Origin: Megachile rotundata
Taxonomy: Eukaryota > Arthropoda > Insecta > Hymenoptera > Megachilidae
Direction: 5' to 3'
DNA length: 64,000 nucleotides
Assembly: GCF_050947335.1 (NCBI RefSeq)
Contig: NW_027473528.1
Coordinates: forward strand, 183,737 to 247,736
The notes under the pieces are model-generated. The model searched no databases. It saw only the letters and a program-made list of their open reading frames with translations, and was not told the origin of the DNA. This document shows, one piece after another, positions 56,758-64,000 of the stretch; the stretch's first letter is position 1; each line of letters opens with the position of its first letter. The position numbers and the translations under genes were made by a program.

Positions 56758-58998
56758 GAGTTAGATTGATAATAATAAGAGTAATGAGTATAGTAATTGT
56801 CGTCCTATCGATCATATAAGCATAATATGGCTAATAATATGAGTTAGATTGATATTAATAAAAGTAATAAGTATAGTAATTGTCGTTCTATCGATCATAT
56901 AAGCACAATATGGGTAATAACATGAGTTAGATTGATAATAATGAGAGTAATAAGTATAGTAATTGTCGTTCTATCGGTCATATAACCATAATATGGCTAA
57001 TAATATGAGTTAGATTGATAATAATGAGAGTAATAAGAATAGTAATTGTCGTTATATCGACCAAGTAAGCATAATATGCCTAATAATATGAGTTAGATTG
57101 ATAATAATAAGAGTAATGAATATAGTAATTGTCGTCCTATCGATCATATAAGCATAATATGGCTAGTAATATGAGTTAGATTGATAATAATAAGAGTAAT
57201 GAGTATAGTAATTGTCGTTATATCGATCATATAAGCATAATATGCCTAATAATATGAGTTAGATTGTTAATAAAAAGAGTAATACGTATAGTAATTGTAG
57301 TTCTATCGGTCATATGACCATAATATGGCTAATAATATGGGTTAGATTGATAATAATGTGAGTAATGAGTATAGTAATTGTCGTTCTATCGATCATATAA
57401 GCGTAATATGGCTAATAATATGAGTTAGTTTGATAACAGTGAGTGTAATAAGTATAGTAATTGTCGTTATATCGATCATATAAGCATAATATGGCTAATA
57501 ATACGAGTTAGATTGATATAAATAAGAGTAATGAGTATAGTAATTGTCGTCCAATCGATCATATAAGCATAATATGGCTAATAATGTGAGATAGATTGAT
57601 AATAATGAGAGTAATAAGAATAGTAATTGTCGTTATATCGACCAAGTAAGCATAATATGCCTAATAATATGAGTTAGATTGATAATAATAAGAGTAATGA
57701 ATATAGTAATTGTCGTCCTATCGATCATATAAGCATAATATGGCTAGTAATATGAGTTAGATTGATAATAATAAGAGTTATGAGTATAGTAATTGTCGTC
57801 CTATCGATCATATAAGCATAATATGGCTAATAATATGAGTTAGATTGATAATAATAAGAGTAATGAGTATAGTAATTGTCGTTATATCGATCATATAAGC
57901 ATAATATGGCTAATAATATGAGTTAGATTGATAATAATGAGAGTAATAAGTATAGTAATTGTCGTTATATCGATCATATAAGCATAATATGCCTAATAAT
58001 ATGAGTTAGATTGATAATAATAAGAGTAATGAGTATAGTAATTGTCGTCCTATCGATCATATAAGCATAGTATGGCTAATAATATGAGTTAGATTGATAA
58101 TAATAAGAGTAATGAGTATAGCAATTGTCGTTCTATCGATCATATAAGCGTAATATGGCTAATAATATGAGTTAGTTTGATAACAGTGAGTGTAATAAGT
58201 ATAGCAATTGTCGTTATATCGATCATATAAGCATAATATGGCTAATAATATGAGTTAGATTGATAATAATAAGAGTAATGAGTATAGTAATTGTCGTCCT
58301 ATCGATCATATAAGCATATTATGGCTAATAATATGAGTTAGATTGATAATAATAAGAGTAATGAGTATAGTAATTGTCGTCCTATCGATCATATAAGCAT
58401 AATATGGCTAATAATATGAGTTAGATTGATAATAATAAGAGTAATGAGTATAGTAATTGTCGTCCTATCGATCATATAAGCATAATATGGCTAATAATAT
58501 GAGTTAGATTGATAACAGTGAGTGTGTTAAGTATAGTAATTGTCGTTATATCGATCATATAAGTATAATATGGCTAATAATATGAGTTAGATTGATAATA
58601 ATAAGAGTAATGAGTATAGTAATTGTCGTCCAATCGATCATATAAGCATAATATGGCTAATAATATGAGTTAGATTGATAATAATGAGAGTAATAAGTAT
58701 AGTAATTGTCGTTATATCGATCATATAAGCATAATATGCCTAAGAATATGAGTTAGATTGATAATAATAAGAGTAATGAGTATAGTAATTGTCGTCCTAT
58801 CGATCATATAAGCATAATATGGCTAATAATATGAGTTAGATTGATAATAATAAGAGTAATGAGTATAGTAATTGTCGTCCTATCGATCATATAAGCGTAA
58901 TATGGCTAATAATATGAGTTAGTTTGATAACAGTGAGTGTAATAACTATAGCAATTGTCGTTATATCGATCATATAAGCATAATATGGCTAATAATAT
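56758..58998 (+). repeat. 27-monomer higher-order repeat, copy 2
   Basis: Direct tandem copy of 54517-56757 with no indel. A private change is AGTGTGTTAAG near 58523, where the first copy has AGTGTAATAAG. The same 27-monomer spacing also separates the TTAATAAAAAGAG/TTAATGAAAAGAG monomers at 36024 and 38265 and at 43242 and 45483, so this unit underlies the R blocks. Confidence 0.9.
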
Positions 58999-61900
58999 GA
59001 GTTAGATTGATAATAATAAGAGTAATGAGTATAGTAATTGTCGTCCTATCGATCATATAAGCATAATATGGCTAATAATATGAGTTAGATTGATATTAAT
59101 AAAAGTAATAAGTATAGTAATTGTCGTTCTATCGATCATATAAGCACAATATGGGTAATAACATGAGTTAGATTGATAATAATGAGAGTAATAAGTATAG
59201 TAATTGTCGTTCTATCGGTCATATAACCATAATATGGCTAATAATATGAGTTAGATTGATAATAATGAGAGTAATAAGAATAGTAATTGTCGTTATATCG
59301 ACCAAGTAAGCATAATATGCCTAATAATATGAGTTAGATTGATAATAATAAGAGTAATGAATATAGTAATTGTCGTCCTATCGATCATATAAGCATAATA
59401 TGGCTAGTAATATGAGTTAGATTGATAATAATAAGAGTAATGAGTATAGTAATTGTCGTTATATCGATCATATAAGCATAATATGCCTAATAATATGAGT
59501 TAGATTGTTAATGAAAAGAGTAATACGTATAGTAATTGTAGTTCTATCGGTCATATGACCATAATATGGCTAATAATATGGGTTAGATTGATAATAATGT
59601 GAGTAATGAGTATAGTAATTGTCGTTCTATCGATCATATAAGCGTAATATGGCTAATAATATGAGTTAGTTTGATAACAGTGAGTGTAATAAGTATAGTA
59701 ATTGTCGTTATATCGATCATATAAGCATAATATGGCTAATAATACGAGTTAGATTGATATAAATAAGAGTAATGAGTATAGTAATTGTCGTCCAATCGAT
59801 CATATAAGCATAATATGGCTAATAATGTGAGATAGATTGATAATAATGAGAGTAATAAGAATAGTAATTGTCGTTATATCGACCAAGTAAGCATAATATG
59901 CCTAATAATATGAGTTAGATTGATAATAATAAGAGAAATGAATATAGTAATTGTCGTCCTATCGATCATATAAGCATAATATGGCTAGTAATATGAGTTA
60001 GATTGATAATAATAAGAGTAATGAGTATAGTAATTGTCGTCCTATCGATCATATAAGCATAATATGGCTAATAATATGAGTTAGATTGATAATAATAAGA
60101 GTAATGAGTATAGTAATTGTCGTTATATCGATCATATAAGCATAATATGCCTAATAATATGAGTTAGATTGTTAATAAAAAGAGTAATACGTAGAGTAAT
60201 TGTAGTTCTATCGGTCATATAACCAAAATATGGCTAATAATATGAGTTAGATTGATAATAATGTGAGTAATAAGTATAGTAATTGTCGTTATATCGATCA
60301 TATAAGCATAATATGGCTAATAATATGAGTTAGATTGATATAAATAAGAGTAATGAGTATAGTAATTGTCGTCCAATCGATCATATAAGCATAATATGGC
60401 TAATAATATGAGTTAGATTGATAATAATGAGAGTAATAAGTATAGTAATTGTCGTTATATCGATCATATAAGCATAATATGCCTAATAATATGAGTTAGA
60501 TTGATAATAATAAGAGTAATGAGTATAGTAATTGTCGTCTTATCGATCATATAAGCATAATATGGCTAATAATATGAGTTAGATTGATAATAATAAGAGT
60601 AATGAGTATAGCAATTGTCGTTCTATCGATCATATAAGCGTAATATGGCTAATAATATGAGTTAGTTTGATAACAGTGAGTGTAATAAGTATAGCAATTG
60701 TCGTTATATCGATCATATAAGCATAATATGGCTAATAATATGAGTTAGATTGATAATAATAAGAGTAATGAGTATAGTAATTGTCGTCCTATCGATCATA
60801 TAAGCATATTATGGCTAATAATATGAGTTAGATTGATAATAATAAGAGTAATGTGTATAGCAATTGTCGTCCTATCGATCATATAAGCATAATATGGCTA
60901 ATAATATGAGATAGATTGATAATAATGAGAGTAATGAGTATAGTAATTGTCGTTATATCGATCATATAAGCATAATATGCCTAATAATATGAGTTAGATT
61001 GATAATAATAAGAGTAATGAGTATAGTAATTGTCGTCCTATCGATCATATAAGCATAATATGGCTAATAATATGAGTTAGATTGATAATAATAAGAGTAA
61101 TGAGTATAGTAATTGTCGACCTATCGATCATATAAGCATAATATGGCTAATAATATGAGTTAGATTGATAATAATAAGAGTAATGAGTATAGTAATTGTC
61201 GTCCTATCGATCATATAAGCGTAATATGGCTAATAATATGAGTTAGTTTGATAACAGTGAGTGTAATAAGTATAGCAATTGTCGTTATATCGATCATATA
61301 GGCATAATATGGCTAATAATATGAGTTAGATTGATAATAATAAGAGTAATGAGTATAGTAATTGTCGTCCTATCGATCATATAAGCATATTATGGCTAAT
61401 AATATGAGTTAGATTGATAATAATAAGAGTAATGTGTATAGTAATTGTCGTCCTATCGATCATATAAGCATATTATGGCTAATAATATGAGTTAGATTGA
61501 TAATAATAAGAGTAATGAGTATAGTAATTGTCGTCCTATCGATCATATAAGCATAATATGGCTAATAATATGAGTTAGATTGATATTAATAAGAGTAATA
61601 AGTATAGTAATTGTCGTCCTATCGATCATATAAGCATAATATGGCTAATAATATGAGTTAGATTGATAATAATAAGAGTAATGAGTATAGTAATTGTCGT
61701 TCTATCGATCATATAAGCATAATATGGCTAATAATATGAGTTAGATTGATAATAATAAGACTAATGAGTATAGTAATTGTCGTCCTATCGATCATATAAG
61801 CATAATATGGCTAATAATATGAGTTAGATTGATAATAATAAGAGTAATAAGTATAGTAATTGTCGTTCTATCGGTCATATAACCATAATATGTCTAATAA

Positions 61901-62484
61901 TATGAGTTAGATTGATAATAGTTAGTGTAATAAGTATAGTAATTGTCGTTCTATCGGTCATATAACCATAATATGGCTAATAATATGAGTTAGTTTGATA
62001 ACAGTGAGTGTAATAAGTATAGTAATTGTCGTTATATCGATCATATAAGTATAATATGGCTAATAATATGAGTTAGATTGATAATAATAAGAGTAATGAG
62101 TATAGTAATTGTCGTCCAATCGATCATATAAGCATAATATGGCTAATAATATGAGTTAGATTGATAATAATAAGAGTAATGTGTATAGCAATTGTCGTCC
62201 TATCGATCATATAAGCATAATATGGCTAATAATATGAGTTAGATTGATAATAATAAGAGTAATGAGTATAGTAATTGTCGTCCTATCGATCATATAAGCA
62301 TAATATGGCTAATAATATGAGTTAGATTGATATTAATAAAAGTAATAAGTATAGTAATTGTCGTTCTATCGATCATATAAGCACAATATGGGTAATAACA
62401 TGAGTTAGATTGATAATAATGAGAGTAATAAGTATAGTAATTGTCGTTCTATCGGTCATATAACCATAATATGGCTAATAATAT
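57173..62484 (+). repeat. R block, copy 3 (64 monomers)
   Basis: Partner of 35931-41242 at a constant 21242 bp. Markers are at 57266, 59507, 60171 and 61759. Private changes include GTCGTCTTATCG near 60539 and GTCGACCTATCG near 61128. The left 249 bp overlap E copy 2, because E itself contains R-type monomers. Confidence 0.87.
58999..60150 (+). repeat. 27-monomer higher-order repeat, copy 3 (partial)
   Basis: About 14 monomers continue the order (P near 59300 and 59880, TTAATGAAAAGAG at 59507). Near 60150 a monomer ends in ATGCC instead of ATGGC and leads into a TTAATAAAAAGAG/GTAGAG monomer (60171), and the order departs from copies 1 and 2. AAGAGAAATGAATATAG near 59934 is private. Confidence 0.83.
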
Positions 62485-62567
62485 GAGTTAGATTGATAAT
62501 AATGAGAGTAATAAGAATAGTAATTGTCGTTATATCGACCAAGTAAGCATAATATGCCTAATAATAT

Positions 62568-64000
62568 GAGTTAGATTGATAATAATAAGAGTAATGAATA
62601 TAGTAATTGTCGTCCTATCGATCATATAAGCATAATATGGCTAGTAATATGAGTTAGATTGATAATAATAAGAGTAATGAGCATAGTAATTGTCGTCCTA
62701 TCGATCATATAAGCATAATATGGCTAATAATATGAGTTAGATTGATATTAATAAGAGTAATAAGTATAGTAATTGTCGTTCTATCGATCATATAAGCACA
62801 ATATGGGTAATAATATGAGTTAGATTGATAATAATGAGAGTAATAAGTATAGTAATTGTCGTTCTATCGGTCATATAACCATAATATGGCTAATAATATG
62901 AGTTACATTGATAAGAATGAGAGTAATAAGCATAGTAATTGTCGTTATATCGACCAAGTAAGCATAATATGCCTAATAATATGAGTTAGATTGATAATAA
63001 TAAGAGTAATGAGTATAGTAATTGTCGTCCTATCGATCATATAAGCGTAATATGGCTAATAATATGAGTTAGTTTGATAACAGTGAGTGTAATAAGTATA
63101 GCAATTGTCGTTATATCGATCATATAAGCATAATATGGCTAATAATATGAGTTAGATTGATAATAATAAGAGTAATGAGTATAGTAATTGTTGTCCTATC
63201 GATCATATAAGCATATTATGGCTAATAATATGAGTTAGATTCATAATAATAAGAGGAATGTGTATAGCAATTGTCGTCCTATCGATCATATAACCATAAT
63301 ATGGCGAATAATATGAGTTAGATTGATAATAATGAGAGTAATAAGTATAGTAATTGTCGTTATATCGATCATATAAGCATAATATGCCTAAGAATATGAG
63401 TTAGATTGATAATAATAAGAGTAATGAGTATAGTAATTGTCGTCCTATCGATCATATAAGCATAATATGGCTAATAATATGAGTTAGATTGAAAATAATA
63501 AGAGTAATGAGTATAGTAATTGTCGTTATATCGATCATATAAGCATAATATGGCTAATAATATGAGTTAGATTGATAATAAGAGTAATGAGTATAGTAAT
63601 TGTAGTTCTATCGATCATATCTACATAATATGGTTAATAATATGAGTTAGATTCATAATAATAAGTGTAATAAGTATAGTGATTGTCGTTCTATCGAACA
63701 AATTTGCATAATATGGTTAATAATATGAGTTAGATTGATAACATTGAGTGTAATAAGTATAGTAATTGTAGTTCTATCGGTCATTGAAGCATAATATGGC
63801 TAATAATATGAGTTAGATTGATAATAAGAGTAATGAGTATAGTAATTGTAGTTCTATCGATCATATCTGCATAATATGGTTAATAATATGAGTTAGATTC
63901 ATAATAATAAGTGTAATAACTATAGTAATTGTCGTTCTATCGATCATATAAGCATAATATGGCTAATGATATGAGTTAGAGTGATAATACTAAGTGTAGT
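62568..64000 (+). repeat. F block, copy 3 (cut by window edge)
   Basis: It matches 50287-51469. A 3-monomer insertion (62900-63148) changes the offset from 12281 to 12530 bp. The D cassette begins at 63564 and has ATCGAACAAATTTGC (63696) and GATAACATTGAG (63737), both slightly different from copies 1 and 2. The window ends inside the closing D monomer. Confidence 0.85.
62900..63148 (+). repeat. 3-monomer insertion in F copy 3
   Basis: Three monomers (P with TTACATTGATAAGAATGAG, A with AAGCGTAATATGG, and B with GTTTGATAACAGTGAG; 249 bp) have no counterpart between 50618 and 50619 of F copy 2. The same trio stands at about 12867-13115 and 15689-15937, so it could be an older state lost from copies 1 and 2 or a gain here. 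Confidence 0.8.

Larger units (their letters stand above)
53269..57421 (+). repeat. E block, copy 2
   Basis: Partner of 41492-45638: a 7-monomer D cassette (53269-53846), then A/B/C/P monomers, including TTAGGCTGATATT (54606) and TTAATAAAAAGAG (55025). It differs by a 6-bp tandem insertion at 53961-53972 and by AAGAGTTATGAG near 55536 against AAGAGTAATGAG. Its right part overlaps the 27-monomer repeats and the first monomers of R copy 3. Confidence 0.86.
1..64000 (+). repeat. 83-bp AT-rich satellite array (whole window)
   Basis: Every stretch outside the N gap is a copy of one 83-bp monomer in the same orientation, starting with GAGTTAG and ending in CTAATAATAT. Starts fall at 1, 84, 167 and so on. 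My consensus holds about 33 A, 28 T, 15 G and 7 C, so the plus strand is purine- and G-rich. Recurrent landmarks are an (ATA)n run at about 11-20, GTATAGTAAT at 31-40, ATCGAT (a ClaI-type palindrome) near 50-55, and CATAT...ATATG inverted arms at 56-60 and 68-72. ATAATATG occurs twice, at 65-72 and at 77 to base 1 of the next monomer. Stop codons recur in every frame, and 83 is not a multiple of 3, so the array is non-coding. I do not recognise the family. Centromeric or pericentromeric location is inference from length and homogeneity only. Confidence 0.97.

Noticed and set aside
1..64000. CRISPR array
   Set aside because: The repeats are full 83-bp monomers that vary throughout, with no alternation of constant repeat and unique spacer, and no cas genes.
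1..64000. TATA-like TATAAG and AATAAA-like strings as promoters or poly(A) sites
   Set aside because: TATAAG occurs in nearly every monomer as part of CATATAAGC, and AATAAA arises in TTAATAAAAAG and GATATAAATAAG variants. In sequence about 73% AT they carry no specific weight.
1..64000. Telomeric repeats, rRNA spacer or tRNA cluster
   Set aside because: No short G-rich telomere unit, no rRNA or tRNA segment and no unit longer than the 83-bp monomer apart from its own higher-order multiples.
1..64000. Transposable element or retroelement insertion
   Set aside because: No break in monomer continuity, no terminal inverted or long terminal repeats, and no unique sequence anywhere except the N gap.

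Overview
The whole 64 kb window is one head-to-tail satellite DNA array. The monomer is 83 bp, about 26-27% GC by my hand-built consensus, and about 770 copies lie in a single orientation. A 100-base run of N interrupts the array at 3692-3791. I found no protein-coding gene, RNA gene, transposable element, CRISPR array or unique sequence. Position 1 of the monomer is defined here as the G of the recurrent GAGTTAG, which falls at base 1 of the window. An array of this length, AT-richness and homogeneity points to a eukaryotic nuclear chromosome in (peri)centromeric or other heterochromatin. The species cannot be told from the sequence. CpG is not depleted, which weakly favours a lineage with little cytosine methylation.

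Two sub-families are visible. The 'A/B/C/P' family fills most of the window. A second, 'D-rich' family carries GATAATACTAAGAGTAGTG in the first half of the monomer. It makes up 1-3691 and returns as cassettes at 35439-35930, 41492-42069, 51034-53846 and 63564-64000. D monomers alternate with non-D monomers and are not adjacent in any of these stretches, which gives a 166-249 bp rhythm.

Layout: 1-3691 is the D-rich domain, 44 full monomers plus a partial one with no net indel. 3692-3791 is an assembly gap. 3792-8726 is an A/B/C/P array with many one-base indels and a near-tandem 28-monomer duplication; it looks like poorly polished sequence. 8727-29545 is an A/B/C/P array with irregular nested duplications: 10, 15, 21, 34, 40, 42 and 56 monomers, and a 3-monomer tandem at 22742-23239. 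29546-64000 is a mosaic of large near-identical blocks. R blocks (up to 64 monomers) lie at 29546-34691, 35931-41242 and 57173-62484. F blocks, which end in a D-rich cassette, lie at 34692-35930, 50287-51525 and 62568-64000. E blocks (50 monomers) lie at 41492-45638 and 53269-57421. A 27-monomer (2241 bp) higher-order repeat runs in tandem at 54517-60150.

Nearly all junctions keep the 83-bp register. This is the pattern expected from in-register unequal exchange or gene conversion. All block boundaries and offsets were found by eye, using shared variant bases and exact multiples of 83; no alignment program was run.
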